A DNA stretch of 64,000 bases from Palsa-504 sp963844625 (GTDB lineage: Bacteria > Actinomycetota > Actinomycetes > Streptosporangiales > Streptosporangiaceae). The notes beneath the pieces are model-generated. The model had not been told where the DNA came from. It did not search any database and saw nothing but the letters and a program-made list of their open reading frames with translations. How positions within the stretch are numbered: the stretch's first letter is position 1; each line of letters opens with the position of its first letter. The position numbers and the translations under genes are program-made. The DNA lies in assembly GCA_963844625.1 (NCBI GenBank), contig CAWJPF010000034.1, positions 124,001 through 188,000 on the forward strand, read 5' to 3'. Positions 1 to 7,727 of the stretch are shown in pieces.

Positions 1-1
1 G

Positions 2-1195
2 GACTACGCCACCGAAGGGGACGAGCCGTCCGGCGCGGACGTGCTGCGGCACGTCAGCGGGATCGACCTGCGCACCGGGCGGGCGGTCGACGGGTACCTG
101 GACCTGCGGGCGGACGGCAGCACCTCGTGCGGCTGCTGGATCTACAGCGGGGTGTACGCCGACGAGGTGAACCAGGCCCGGCGCCGCAAGTCCTGGCTGG
201 AGCAGGGACCGTACGGCGGGGAGTGGGGCTGGACCTGGCCGCTGAATCGGCGGGTGCTGTACAACCGCGCCTCGGCCGACCCGCAGGGCCGCCCCTGGAG
301 CGAGCGCAAGGCCCTCATCTGGTGGGACGCCGAGCACGGCGAGTGGACCGGCCATGACGTCCCGGACTTCGAGAAGACCAAGCCGCCGGGCTACCGGCCG
401 CCAGAGGGTGCGGAAGGGCCGCAGGCACTGCATGGCGACGACCCGTTCATCATGATGTCCGACGGGAAGGGGTGGCTGTTCGCGCCCGCGGGCCTCGCGG
501 ACGGCCCACTGCCCACGCACTACGAGCCGCACGAGTCGCCCATGCGCAACCTGCTGTACGGCCAGCAGGCCAACCCGGTGCGCAAGGTCTACGGCCGCCC
601 GGACAACCCCTCGAACCCGGCGCCGCCCGAGCCGCATAGTGAGGTGTTCCCCTACGTGTTCACCGCGGCCCGGCTCACGGAGCACCACACCGCAGGCGGC
701 ATGAGCCGGTCGCTCCCGTACCTGTCGGAACTCCAGCCGGAGCTGTTCGTGGAGGTGTCGCCGGAACTCGCGAGCGAGCGCGGCCTGCGCCATCTCGACT
801 GGGGCCATGTCATCACCAGCCGCACCGCGGTGGAAGCCCGCGTTCTGGTCACCGACCGGATGGCGCCGCTGCGGGTGGACGGCCGGGTGGTGCACCAGGT
901 CTGGATGCCGTACCACTGGGGTCAGATCGGGCTGACCACCGGTGACGTGGTAAACGACCTCATGGGCGCGTTCCTCGATCCGAACGTTTTCATCCAGGAA
1001 AGCAAGGTCTTGACCTGCGATATCCGTCCTGGGCGCCGGCCCAGGGGCCCGGCCCTGCTGGACTACGTCGACGGCTACCGCCGCCGCGCCGGGATCACGC
1101 CGGAAACCGGCACCCGGATCCTGACTACCGGCGCCGGTCCGCGGCCCGTCCACACCGAACCGGTCGGCCCCGTAACGCCGGAGGGACAGTCATGA
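2..1195 (+). CDS. Formate dehydrogenase catalytic (alpha) subunit, C-terminal part
   Basis: The reading frame is open from the left edge, so the start lies outside the window. The visible ~397 residues look like the C-terminal end of a molybdopterin oxidoreductase of the formate dehydrogenase-N type, including the molybdopterin-dinucleotide-binding region (for example the segment HVITSRTAVEARVLVTDRMAPL). It would oxidise formate and pass electrons to the Fe-S subunit encoded next. The stop overlaps the next start as ATGA (1192-1195), which indicates coupled translation. The active-site Sec/Cys region is not in the window, so selenocysteine use cannot be judged. Confidence 0.85.
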   Translation, partial: DYATEGDEPSGADVLRHVSGIDLRTGRAVDGYLDLRADGSTSCGCWIYSGVYADEVNQARRRKSWLEQGPYGGEWGWTWPLNRRVLYNRASADPQGRPWSERKALIWWDAEHGEWTGHDVPDFEKTKPPGYRPPEGAEGPQALHGDDPFIMMSDGKGWLFAPAGLADGPLPTHYEPHESPMRNLLYGQQANPVRKVYGRPDNPSNPAPPEPHSEVFPYVFTAARLTEHHTAGGMSRSLPYLSELQPELFVEVSPELASERGLRHLDWGHVITSRTAVEARVLVTDRMAPLRVDGRVVHQVWMPYHWGQIGLTTGDVVNDLMGAFLDPNVFIQESKVLTCDIRPGRRPRGPALLDYVDGYRRRAGITPETGTRILTTGAGPRPVHTEPVGPVTPEGQS

Positions 1196-2211
1196 CGCAC
1201 GAGAACAGCTTCTACGGCCCGCTCGCGGACCCCGCCGCGGACGCGGGCTACCTCGAGCATCCGCCCAGGGTCGGGTTCTTCACCGACACCTCGGTCTGTA
1301 TCGGCTGCAAGGCGTGCGAGGTGGCCTGCAAGGAATGGAACGCGGTGCCCGAGGATGGGCTCAACCTGCTGGGCATGTCGTTCGACAACACCGGCATGCT
1401 CGGCGCGGACTCCTGGCGGCACGTCGCCTTCATCGAGCAGGACCGGCCGCTCGGCGCGCACGATGCGGGCCTGGCGGGCCTGCCCACTGGCCCCGGCGTC
1501 AGCGAGGCGGCGGCCGAGGTGGTGGCCGAGGCCCTGCGCGAGGCCCCGCGAGGCGGTGGGGACCTCGGTACCGCCCCGGTCGACCTGGGCTTTCCCTCCT
1601 TCCAGCTGCCCGGCGCGGCTCCCGGCGAGCACCACCGCACCGACTTCCGCTGGCTGATGTCGTCCGACGTGTGCAAGCACTGCACGCACGCCGGCTGCCT
1701 GGACGTCTGCCCGACCGGGGCGCTGTTCCGCACCGAGTTCGGCACGGTCGTCGTGCAGGAGGACATCTGCAACGGCTGCGGCTACTGCGTATCCGGCTGC
1801 CCCTACGGGGTGATCGACCGGCGGCACGGCGACGGGCGGGCCAGCAAATGCACGCTGTGTTACGACCGGCTGCGCGGCGGCCTCGAACCGGCCTGCGCCA
1901 AGGCCTGCCCGACCAAATCCATCCAGTTCGGTCCGCTGGACGAACTGCGGGAACGCGCGGCCCAGCGACTAGACCAGCTGCACGACGCGGGCGTTACCGA
2001 GGCCAGGCTGTACGGCCACGATCCGGACGACGGCGTCGGCGGAAGCGGGGCGTTCTTCCTGCTGCTGGACGAACCCGAGGTGTACGGCCTGCCGCCAGAT
2101 CCAGTGGTGCCCACCCGTGACCTGGCGTCGACGTGGAAATATGCGGGCATGGCCGCCTCGGCCCTGGCGGCCGCCGCAGTGTCGGTCTTCCTGGGCAGGC
2201 GCGGCCGATGA
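1192..2211 (+). CDS. Formate dehydrogenase iron-sulfur (beta) subunit
   Basis: A 339-residue ferredoxin-type electron-transfer subunit. Four cysteine groups are visible: C36/C39/C42/C46 in CIGCKACEVACKEWN, a second near residue 160 (CKHCTHAGCLDVCP), a third near 192 (CNGCGYCVSGCPYG) and a fourth near 220 (CTLC...CAKACPT). This is the four [4Fe-4S] pattern of FdnH/FdhB proteins. The C-terminus has one hydrophobic helix (about residues 315-335) ending GRRGR, as expected for a membrane-anchored subunit. The start overlaps the upstream stop and its own stop overlaps the NrfD start, so the three genes form one operon. Confidence 0.9.
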   Translation: MTHENSFYGPLADPAADAGYLEHPPRVGFFTDTSVCIGCKACEVACKEWNAVPEDGLNLLGMSFDNTGMLGADSWRHVAFIEQDRPLGAHDAGLAGLPTGPGVSEAAAEVVAEALREAPRGGGDLGTAPVDLGFPSFQLPGAAPGEHHRTDFRWLMSSDVCKHCTHAGCLDVCPTGALFRTEFGTVVVQEDICNGCGYCVSGCPYGVIDRRHGDGRASKCTLCYDRLRGGLEPACAKACPTKSIQFGPLDELRERAAQRLDQLHDAGVTEARLYGHDPDDGVGGSGAFFLLLDEPEVYGLPPDPVVPTRDLASTWKYAGMAASALAAAAVSVFLGRRGR

Positions 2212-3332
2212 CGGACAACGATGGCTCGCTCCGCGAGGCGCGCAGCGGCACCGGCGCGGCAGGTACCAGACCTACGACCTCCCGCCGGGGACGGGCCGAC
2301 GACGGGAGCCGGGAGCAGCTCGCCGTGCCGCGCGCGAGGTTCCGGTCCTACTACGGTCGGCCGGTGCTGAAACCTCCGGTGTGGGAGTGGAGGATCCCGG
2401 CCTACTTTTTCACCGGCGGCCTGTCGGCCGGCGCGGCCCTGCTCGCGGCGGGCGCCGACCTAACCGGGCGCCCGGCGCTGCGGCGGGCGGGCCGTCTCGG
2501 CGGATTCGCGGGCCTGCTGGCCAGCCTGTACCTGCTGATCGCGGACCTAGGCCGGCCCGAGCGCTTCCTCTACATGCTCCGGGTGGTCAAGCCGAGCTCG
2601 CCGATGAGCGTCGGGACCTGGATCCTGACGGCCTACGGGCCGGGCAGCGCCCTGGCGGCGGCGGCCGAACTGCTGCCGCCCTCGCTGCGCGCTAGCATGC
2701 CCGGGCGGCTGCTGCACGCGGCCGGGCGCCCGGCGGGGCTGTCCGCCGCCGTCTTCGCGCCGGGCGTCGCCTCGTACACCGCGGCGCTGCTGGCCCAGAC
2801 GGCCGTGCCGGCCTGGCACGAGGCCCGCCGGGAACTGCCGTTCGTGTTTGCCGGGTCGGCGGCGGCCAGCGGTGGCGGTCTCGGCATGCTTCTCGCGCCG
2901 GTCGCCGAGTCGGGTCCCGCGCGCCGGCTGGCCGCGGCCGGGGCGGCGGCGGAACTGATCGCCTCCCGGCTGATGGACCGGCGGCCCGGCCTGGTAACCG
3001 AGGCGTACACGACCGGCCGCGCGCACCGTCTGCGCCGGTCGTCCGAGTACCTCACACTAGGCGGGGCGGTCCTCGCCGTGTCCGGAGCCCGGCGCAGCCG
3101 TCTGGCCGCGGTCGCGGGCGGCCTGGCCCTGCTGGCCGGTAGCGCGTTGCAGCGCTTCGGCACCTTCGAGGCAGGCGTCGCGTCCACCAAAGACCCGAAA
3201 TACGTGGTGGTGCCGCAACGTGAAGGCCTCGAGGCGGCCGGCGGCGAGCGGCATCCCCGGAATGTGGTCAGCCTGACGGCCGAGACTGGCGTGTGCTGTA
3301 TGTTCCCGCGGCGTTACCGAAATGTCCGCTAG
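2208..3332 (+). CDS. NrfD/PsrC-type membrane anchor subunit
   Basis: A 374-residue polytopic membrane protein of the NrfD/polysulfide reductase family. I chose the ATG at 2208 because it overlaps the upstream TGA (ATGA). The ~60-residue N-terminus is hydrophilic and is followed by the family signature PPVWEWRIPAYFFTGGLSAG and several hydrophobic helices. It presumably anchors the formate dehydrogenase and passes electrons to menaquinone. The anchor is NrfD-like rather than the cytochrome b (FdnI) type of E. coli FDH-N. The stop codon directly abuts the left end of the IS element. Confidence 0.85.
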   Translation: MTDNDGSLREARSGTGAAGTRPTTSRRGRADDGSREQLAVPRARFRSYYGRPVLKPPVWEWRIPAYFFTGGLSAGAALLAAGADLTGRPALRRAGRLGGFAGLLASLYLLIADLGRPERFLYMLRVVKPSSPMSVGTWILTAYGPGSALAAAAELLPPSLRASMPGRLLHAAGRPAGLSAAVFAPGVASYTAALLAQTAVPAWHEARRELPFVFAGSAAASGGGLGMLLAPVAESGPARRLAAAGAAAELIASRLMDRRPGLVTEAYTTGRAHRLRRSSEYLTLGGAVLAVSGARRSRLAAVAGGLALLAGSALQRFGTFEAGVASTKDPKYVVVPQREGLEAAGGERHPRNVVSLTAETGVCCMFPRRYRNVR

Positions 3333-3336
3333 TGCG

Positions 3337-3390
3337 CCGGCCTTCAGGCCGGTGGTGAAGGCGGACGGACCCCGCCTGACATCAGGCGGG
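3337..3390. repeat. Subterminal hairpins at IS left end
   Basis: Two palindromes: CCGGCC-TTCA-GGCCGG at 3337-3352 and CCCGCCTGA-CA-TCAGGCGGG at 3371-3390. They overlap the 3' end of tnpA. IS200/IS605 transposases recognise such imperfect hairpins as single-stranded DNA. Confidence 0.6.
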
Positions 3391-3751
3391 CCTGCCCCCG
3401 GTGTTCGATGTACTGGCGCAAGACCGTGATTGGTGCGCCGTCGGCGGACCCAGCGAAATAGGACCCGGACCACAGCCGGTTCGCCTTCCAGTAGTGCCGC
3501 CGCAGTTCGGGGAACTCCTGCCGCAGCCGCCGGGACAACACGCCCTTGAGGGAGTTCACCAGCCGGGACAGGGCGGCTTTCGGCGGGAAGTTCACGAGCA
3601 GCTGGACGTGGCTGGCTTCGCCGTTGAAGCCGGCCAGGCGCACTCGAGGTCCGTGCAGACGTCCCAATGATCTGTTCCATGCGTCCCAGGTACTGCGAGC
3701 TGACCACGGGACGCCGTACCTGGTGAGGAAAACCCAGTGGGCGTGCACCAC
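3344..3751 (-). CDS. tnpA: IS200/IS605-family Y1 transposase TnpA, HUH motif altered
   Basis: A 135-residue protein with the small HUH transposase architecture. The conserved region VHAHWVFLTRYG, the motif around SHVQLLVNFPPK and the catalytic tyrosine region VLRQYIEHRG are recognisable. The usual HVH of the HUH motif reads HVQ here, so the second metal-binding histidine is glutamine, which could impair activity. The start is a GTG (a GTG-GTG pair). Family-like sequence continues slightly upstream (PHWQARRVVV), where I see no ATG, so the native N-terminus may be lost. Divergent from tnpB. Confidence 0.8.
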   Translation of the reverse strand: MVHAHWVFLTRYGVPWSARSTWDAWNRSLGRLHGPRVRLAGFNGEASHVQLLVNFPPKAALSRLVNSLKGVLSRRLRQEFPELRRHYWKANRLWSGSYFAGSADGAPITVLRQYIEHRGQARLMSGGVRPPSPPA

Positions 3752-3815
3752 GACACGCCGTGCCTGCCAGTGCGGATATACCGTAAAAGACCTTTAAAAC
3801 GAATATAATAGCGAG
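3752..3815. promoter_or_regulatory. AT-rich divergent promoter region of tnpA/tnpB
   Basis: This gap is far richer in A/T than its surroundings. A perfect TATAAT lies at 3804-3809, seven bases before the tnpB ATG, which could give a leaderless or near-leaderless tnpB transcript. No convincing -35 box was seen. Confidence 0.4.
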
Positions 3816-5024
3816 ATGCAGCTCCGGTATAACTACCGCCTCTACCCCACCGGCGGGCAGCGCTCCGCGCTGGCCAGGGCGTTCGGGTGCGCCCGGGTCG
3901 TGTTCAACGACGCGCTGCGCCTCCGCGAGCAGGCACACCAGGCCGGGCTGCCGTACCTCACCGACGCGGACCTCTCAGCCCGGCTGACCGCCGCCAAGGC
4001 CACCCCGGAACGGGCCTGGCTAGCCGAGGTCTCCTCGGTGGTGCTCCAGCAGTCCCTCGCGGACCTGAACGCGGCCTACCGGAACTTCTTCGCCTCGCTC
4101 GCAGGGAAACGCAAAGGCCCGAAGATCGGGCCGCCCCGGTTCAAGTCCCGCAAGGACCGCCGGCAGGCGATCCGGTTCACCGCCAACGCCCGGTTCCAGG
4201 TGCTGCCCGGCGGGAAGCTGCGCCTGCCGAAGATCGGCGACGTGCCGGTGCGCTGGTCCCGGGACCTGCCCTCAGCCCCGTCCAGCGTCACCGTGATCAT
4301 GGACGCGGCAGGCCGGTACTTTGCCAGCTTCGTCGTACAGGCCCAGGCGGGCGCCCTGCCCGGGGCTCAGCCGGTGACCGGCATCGACCTCGGGCTGACC
4401 CATTTCGCGGTGCTGTCCGACGGCCGCAAGATCGCATCCCCCCGGTTCCTGCGGCGGGCGGAGAAGAAGCTCAGGCGGGTGCAGCGGTCGTTGTCCCGCA
4501 AGGAGGAAGGCAGCCGGAACCAAGGCAAGGCCCGGCTCCGGGTCGCCTGGGCGCACGCCCGGGTGGCCGACGCGCGGCGCGAGTTCCACCACCAGCTCTC
4601 CACGGCGCTGATCCGCGACAACCAAGCGGTCGCCGTCGAGGACCTGGCGGTCAGCGGACTGGCCCGCACTCGGCTGGCCAAGTCCGTGCATGATGCGGGC
4701 TGGTCGGCGTTCGTGCGCATGCTGGAGTACAAGGCCCGGCTGTACGGCCGGGAGTTCCACCGGATCGGGCGGTTCGTTCCTACCTCGCAGACGTGCTCGG
4801 CGTGCGGGGTCAAGGACGGACCCAAGCCGCTGCACGTCCGCACATGGCAGTGCCCGTCGTGCCGCACATGGCTGGACCGGGACATCAACGCGGCGGTCAA
4901 CGTCGCCAAGGCCGCCGGACTGGCGGTGACAGCCTGTGGAGCGCAGGTAAGACCAGGACCCCGCGTCCTGGCGCAGCGCAGCGAAGCAGGAACCCACCCG
5001 AAGCCACGCCAGGAAGCGGCGTGA
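3816..5024 (+). CDS. tnpB: TnpB RNA-guided endonuclease (IS605 OrfB family)
   Basis: A 402-residue TnpB, the usual length. The RuvC-like active site appears intact: D191 in GIDLGLTHFAV, E275 in AVEDLAVSGL and D354/D356 in LDRDINAAVNVAKA. Zinc-ribbon cysteines are C327, C330, C346 and C349 (CSAC...CPSC). TnpB proteins are known omega-RNA-guided nucleases that promote retention of the element. The 3' end of the gene and the element's right end are where the omega-RNA would normally be encoded. The ATG at 3816 follows TATAAT by seven bases, and no Shine-Dalgarno is evident. Confidence 0.9.
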   Translation: MQLRYNYRLYPTGGQRSALARAFGCARVVFNDALRLREQAHQAGLPYLTDADLSARLTAAKATPERAWLAEVSSVVLQQSLADLNAAYRNFFASLAGKRKGPKIGPPRFKSRKDRRQAIRFTANARFQVLPGGKLRLPKIGDVPVRWSRDLPSAPSSVTVIMDAAGRYFASFVVQAQAGALPGAQPVTGIDLGLTHFAVLSDGRKIASPRFLRRAEKKLRRVQRSLSRKEEGSRNQGKARLRVAWAHARVADARREFHHQLSTALIRDNQAVAVEDLAVSGLARTRLAKSVHDAGWSAFVRMLEYKARLYGREFHRIGRFVPTSQTCSACGVKDGPKPLHVRTWQCPSCRTWLDRDINAAVNVAKAAGLAVTACGAQVRPGPRVLAQRSEAGTHPKPRQEAA

Positions 5025-5066
5025 CAGGCGGGAATCTCCGCCCTTCAGTTCAGGACGGAGTGGGGG
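4925..5066 (+). ncRNA. Candidate omega-RNA at tnpB 3' end
   Basis: By analogy with characterised IS605 elements, the omega-RNA overlaps the 3' end of tnpB and runs to the right end. A GGCGG-GAATCT-CCGCC hairpin after the tnpB stop and the CCTTCAG sequence near the right end fit. The limits are guessed and nothing here was folded computationally. Confidence 0.35.
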
Positions 5067-5067
5067 G

Positions 5068-5178
5068 TCAAATCTCGTGCATGCGTATGTAGCGTTTGAT
5101 GTCGGGCAAGGTCGCGATTACCAGCCAGATCATGGCCGCGAAAACCAGGCCAAACGGCACGATCCACAGCCTCTTCAT
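5068..5178 (-). CDS. DUF6893-like small membrane protein (36 aa)
   Basis: A 36-residue ORF with a strong Shine-Dalgarno (AGGAGGTGGTC before the ATG). It has one transmembrane helix (about residues 5-24) followed by LPDIKRYIRMHEI. The LPDIKRY tail is typical of short actinobacterial proteins I recognise as DUF6893; their function is unknown. The stop codon touches the IS right end, so the element inserted immediately downstream. A copy of the recurrent CTAnCCGG/GGATrnGG motif lies upstream at 5216-5242 in the same orientation. Confidence 0.7.
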   Translation of the reverse strand: MKRLWIVPFGLVFAAMIWLVIATLPDIKRYIRMHEI

Positions 5179-5215
5179 GACCACCTCCTGCGACTCAGTC
5201 TTAGCTCACCAAGGC

Positions 5216-5242
5216 GCGGTTGTATCCCCCAATTTGCTAGGT
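5216..5242 (-). promoter_or_regulatory. Recurrent bipartite motif (GGATAC variant)
   Basis: On the minus strand it reads CTAGCAAA, 5 nt (TTGGG), GGATACAACC. It lies 38 bp upstream of the DUF6893-like gene. Confidence 0.55.
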
Positions 5243-5334
5243 CTCCGTCGGCCTGACCTGGTGGTTCCGCGGCGTCGGCGGACGCCCGCGGCGACGCGGG
5301 CCAGGACATGACCGAGCCTTAGCCCCTCCAGCGG

Positions 5335-5379
5335 CTATACCTCGGTGATCTCGACGATGACCGCGTCCGATGCAGCCTG
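5335..5379 (-). pseudogene. Remnant of a DUF2795 gene tail
   Basis: The minus-strand frame reads QAASDAVIVEITEV then stop. It closely resembles the C-terminus of the intact DUF2795 gene just upstream (SPDAVVVELVAV then stop). A TGA precedes it in frame, so only the tail survives. It suggests an old tandem duplication. Confidence 0.5.
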
Positions 5380-5394
5380 TCACTCGGCCAGAAC

Positions 5395-5418
5395 GCCGGT
5401 ATCCCCCGTTTGAGTGGT
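5395..5418 (-). promoter_or_regulatory. Recurrent bipartite motif, degenerate left box
   Basis: On the minus strand the right box reads GGATACCGGC, preceded by ACGGG. The left box is poor (CCACTCAA). It sits just upstream of the DUF2795 remnant. Confidence 0.35.
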
Positions 5419-5444
5419 TCCTGCCTCGTTGACCCGGTCACGCC

Positions 5445-5498
5445 GCAGGAGTTACGCACGGTGCGATTACCATCGAGCCGATGCGATGTAACTCCTGC
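5445..5498. repeat. 11-bp inverted repeat
   Basis: GCAGGAGTTAC (5445-5455) and its exact complement GTAACTCCTGC (5488-5498) are separated by 32 bp. It lies beyond the 3' end of the DUF2795 gene (5586) and could form a long-loop hairpin. It is not a typical terminator because no T-run follows. Confidence 0.45.
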
Positions 5499-5585
5499 AG
5501 CGTGGTGGTCCTGGCCGGTTCGGCGCCGGGCGAATGCTCGGGCCGCCGCGGCCAGGGAAGGGCAGGACCTCAGGTCGCGCGGTTA

Positions 5586-5978
5586 CTACACCGCGACGAG
5601 TTCGACGACCACCGCGTCGGGACTGTCATACTCCTCGTCCGGAATCTCGAGGAGCGCCGCGATGACCACCGTATCGGCGTCCTGCTCCCGCGCATACTGC
5701 ACCAGGTCGTCACGGCTGGCCGGATAATCGGCACCTCTGAGGGTCTCCCGCGCGATCTCCCCGAAGGCCTTGCTGACATCGGTTGGCCGCGAATACTGCT
5801 GGTCCGGGAGACGAGTTAGGGTGCCGATAACCCGCTCGCACTCGCTCTGCGCGTCACCGGTAGCCTGCTCGCACTGGCTACGGACGTGCGCGACGAGCTG
5901 GTCTTTCGTGGCCGGGTAGTGGACGCCGTGCAGGTAACGCTGGAGCACGGCTGGACTGGGTAGTGAGTTCTCAGTCAT
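5586..5978 (-). CDS. DUF2795 domain protein (two repeats)
   Basis: A 130-residue protein with two copies of the DUF2795 pattern. The first is near residues 13-62 (YLHGVHYPATKDQLVAHVR...LPDQQYSRPTDV) and the second near 77-128 (TLRGADYPASRDDLVQYAR...IPDEEYDSPDAV). The family is small, acidic and of unknown function, often found near stress genes in actinobacteria. The Shine-Dalgarno is AAGGGGAA before the ATG. A motif copy lies ~130 bp upstream (6107-6131). Confidence 0.75.
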   Translation of the reverse strand: MTENSLPSPAVLQRYLHGVHYPATKDQLVAHVRSQCEQATGDAQSECERVIGTLTRLPDQQYSRPTDVSKAFGEIARETLRGADYPASRDDLVQYAREQDADTVVIAALLEIPDEEYDSPDAVVVELVAV

Positions 5979-6106
5979 GATGATTCCCCTTAGTTGCTAG
6001 AGCCCCGATTCACGGCTGCTCTGACCTGGCCGCGCGCGCAGCGCCCCCGCCCGTGTCGACTTGCCGCGCCGGGCTGCCTGAACTCAGCCTTCCACCGCGC
6101 CGAAAC

Positions 6107-6131
6107 GGCCGTATCCCCTATCCGGGGGTTT
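6107..6131 (-). promoter_or_regulatory. Recurrent bipartite motif (GGATAC variant)
   Basis: On the minus strand it reads ACCCCCGG, 5 nt (ATAGG), GGATACGGCC, pointing toward the DUF2795 gene. It lies between the 3' end of the GAF-LuxR gene and the DUF2795 start. Confidence 0.5.
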
Positions 6132-6176
6132 CGCAGCAGGCGTTCCCGACCCGTCGGCCAGGCCTGCGCCTTTTTG

Positions 6177-7025
6177 TTACACCCATCGTTCCTTCGTGGC
6201 TCGTACTGCGGCCTGGACCCGGTTCCGGACCTCGAGCCTGCGCAGGATCTCCTGGATGTGTGTCTTCACCGTGTTCTCGCTGAGGTGAATCCGGCTGGCG
6301 ATCTCCTTGTTCGACAAGCCCTCGGTAAGCAGACCAAGGATCTCTTGCTGGCTGTCGTTGAGCCGGGGCCGGGCGGGGGCCGTTTTACCGGGATCCACCC
6401 GGAAGGCAGCCGCCATGCGCTCGCGCTCCAGCGCCACAAGTTCATCCCGCTCCGCTTTACTCAGGTGCTCGTGAAGCTGCTGGAGCCGGACAATCATCTC
6501 CTGCTGGTGCCGGTACAGGCCCGCGTTGTCGATCGCCACGGCGACCTGGTTGGCGAAGGTGGACAGGAGGCGCTCGTCGTCGGGCCCATAGCCTTTCCGC
6601 TTATTCGCTACCCCGATCATGCCGATTACTTCGGTGCCCAATTGGAGCGGCACCCCGAGAAAGGTCCGGACGTCCGGATGCCCAGGGGGTTCACCGACCC
6701 TTACCGGGTCATTCTCGACATCATTCGAGATGTGCGGGCGGCCTTCGGTGATCACGATCCCGAAGACACTGGGCCGGACTGGCATGCGCTTGAAGCGCAC
6801 GTAGAATTCGGGATCGGGAGGAGCGAACCCCTTTACTGCGACGACGTCCATGTCGACGTGGCCCTCGTTGAGGAGATCGATGAACCCCATCTCCGATGCC
6901 GTGAGCGCCAAGCAGAACGTCAGGGCCAGGTCGTAGACTTCCGCGAGATTCCGGAGGCTGGCGATCTGCGCCGAGATCCCGTACAGGGACTCCAGTTGGT
7001 CGTGGTACCTGCTGTCGTCCGCCAT
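6177..7025 (-). CDS. GAF domain LuxR-family transcriptional regulator
   Basis: A 282-residue protein. The GAF domain covers about residues 20-170 (FGIVITEGRPHISNDV...FLGVPLQLG, VAIDNAGLY) and is followed by a helical linker. A LuxR/NarL-type helix-turn-helix covers about 215-280 (LTEGLSNKEIASRIHLSENTVKTHIQ). I placed the start at the ATG at 7025, after GGAGGGG, because the in-frame extension upstream is arginine/proline-rich and unlike coding sequence. It probably senses a small ligand or redox state and could be a local regulator of the stress genes. It lacks a receiver domain, so it is not a classical response regulator. Confidence 0.85.
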   Translation of the reverse strand: MADDSRYHDQLESLYGISAQIASLRNLAEVYDLALTFCLALTASEMGFIDLLNEGHVDMDVVAVKGFAPPDPEFYVRFKRMPVRPSVFGIVITEGRPHISNDVENDPVRVGEPPGHPDVRTFLGVPLQLGTEVIGMIGVANKRKGYGPDDERLLSTFANQVAVAIDNAGLYRHQQEMIVRLQQLHEHLSKAERDELVALERERMAAAFRVDPGKTAPARPRLNDSQQEILGLLTEGLSNKEIASRIHLSENTVKTHIQEILRRLEVRNRVQAAVRATKERWV

Positions 7026-7131
7026 AGTTGCCCCTCCAATTGAGCATAGTCCCGCCGTAAATGGGGAGCGGGAGCGTATCCGACCGGAGGCGTGACGGCT
7101 CACGTCGAAGGGCATTTTCCCCCGACCGGGT

Positions 7132-7158
7132 GAGTCGGTATCACCCGGGCTACCGATG
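7132..7158 (-). promoter_or_regulatory. Weak copy of the recurrent motif
   Basis: On the minus strand it contains TAGCCCGGG and TGATACCGAC, about 105 bp upstream of the GAF-LuxR start. The box spacing does not match the consensus exactly, so this is tentative. Confidence 0.25.
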
Positions 7159-7298
7159 ACCCGGGCCACTCGCGGACGCGACAATTTCCTGATGGTCACT
7201 GGAAGGCGAGTGAGCCGCGGAGGCGGTTCGGCCGCCCGGGATCTATGAGCGGAGCAGGGTATTGAACGCAGAGCCACCCCGTCGTCCCGGCGACCGCT

Positions 7299-7681
7299 CG
7301 GGCGCCCGCGGAGGGGTATGACATCGAACTCGCGCCGGTCGGGCTGCTGGTCGCCGCCAGCGATGGTCATGTTATCGCCACCAACCAGGCCTGGAGCGAG
7401 CTGTCGAACCTCAGCGGACCTGACTCGACCGGCCAGGGATTCCTCGCGGCACTCGCCCGGCCGAACGCCCCCGGTTTCAAGACGACCTTCGCCAAGTCGC
7501 CCTCGGAACCGACCAGGTCGTGGGTGACTATCATCTGGAGGCCGGTTCGACCCGGCGTCGGACCCGCTGGTGGCTGCGCCCGCACAACCGCAACGGGGTC
7601 CGACTGGTGGTCATGGCAGTACTGCGCGGCCTCGTCTCGCTCCCCATAGTCCTCGGTCCGGCCCGGCACCGGGCTGAATGA
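7299..7681 (+). pseudogene. Broken PAS-domain gene
   Basis: One frame gives a PAS-like start (VGLLVAASDGHVIATNQAWSELS). After a frameshift near 7480-7490 a second frame continues with TRWWLRPHNRNGVRLVVMAV, the usual end of such PAS domains, and stops at 7679-7681. The two parts together make a single ~120-residue PAS domain. I see no output domain. It could be a decayed sensor or an assembly indel. Confidence 0.5.
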
Positions 7682-7727
7682 CCATCCCATCGCCGCCGAG
7701 ATCAAGTCCGAATCAAAGGAGACACCG

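Larger units (their letters stand above)
3333..5067. mobile_element. IS200/IS605-family insertion element (tnpA and tnpB divergent)
   Basis: The element contains a Y1 transposase gene on the minus strand and a tnpB gene on the plus strand, divergent from a ~64-bp AT-rich gap. Both ends carry palindromes rather than terminal inverted repeats, as is usual for this family. The left hairpins are at 3337-3352 and 3371-3390. The right end has a GGCGG/CCGCC hairpin just after tnpB. CCTTCAG occurs near both ends (3341-3347 and about 5042-5048). Boundaries are estimated: the left end abuts the NrfD stop and the right end abuts the stop of the small gene at 5068-5178. Confidence 0.75.

Noticed and set aside
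3337..3390. Hairpins as a rho-independent terminator for the formate dehydrogenase operon
   Set aside because: No T-run follows and they coincide with the IS left end, so the IS explanation is preferred.
3801..3815. TATAAT as evidence of a strong tnpB promoter
   Set aside because: No matching -35 box could be placed; kept only as a weak promoter note.
4076..4997. Long minus-strand ORFs antisense to tnpB
   Set aside because: Shadow frames of a GC-rich gene; they lack known motifs and the tnpB frame has an intact active site.
5216..6131. CRISPR-like spacing of the GTATCCCC repeats
   Set aside because: The repeats are single bipartite motif copies ~180-700 bp apart; there are no regular spacers or cas genes.
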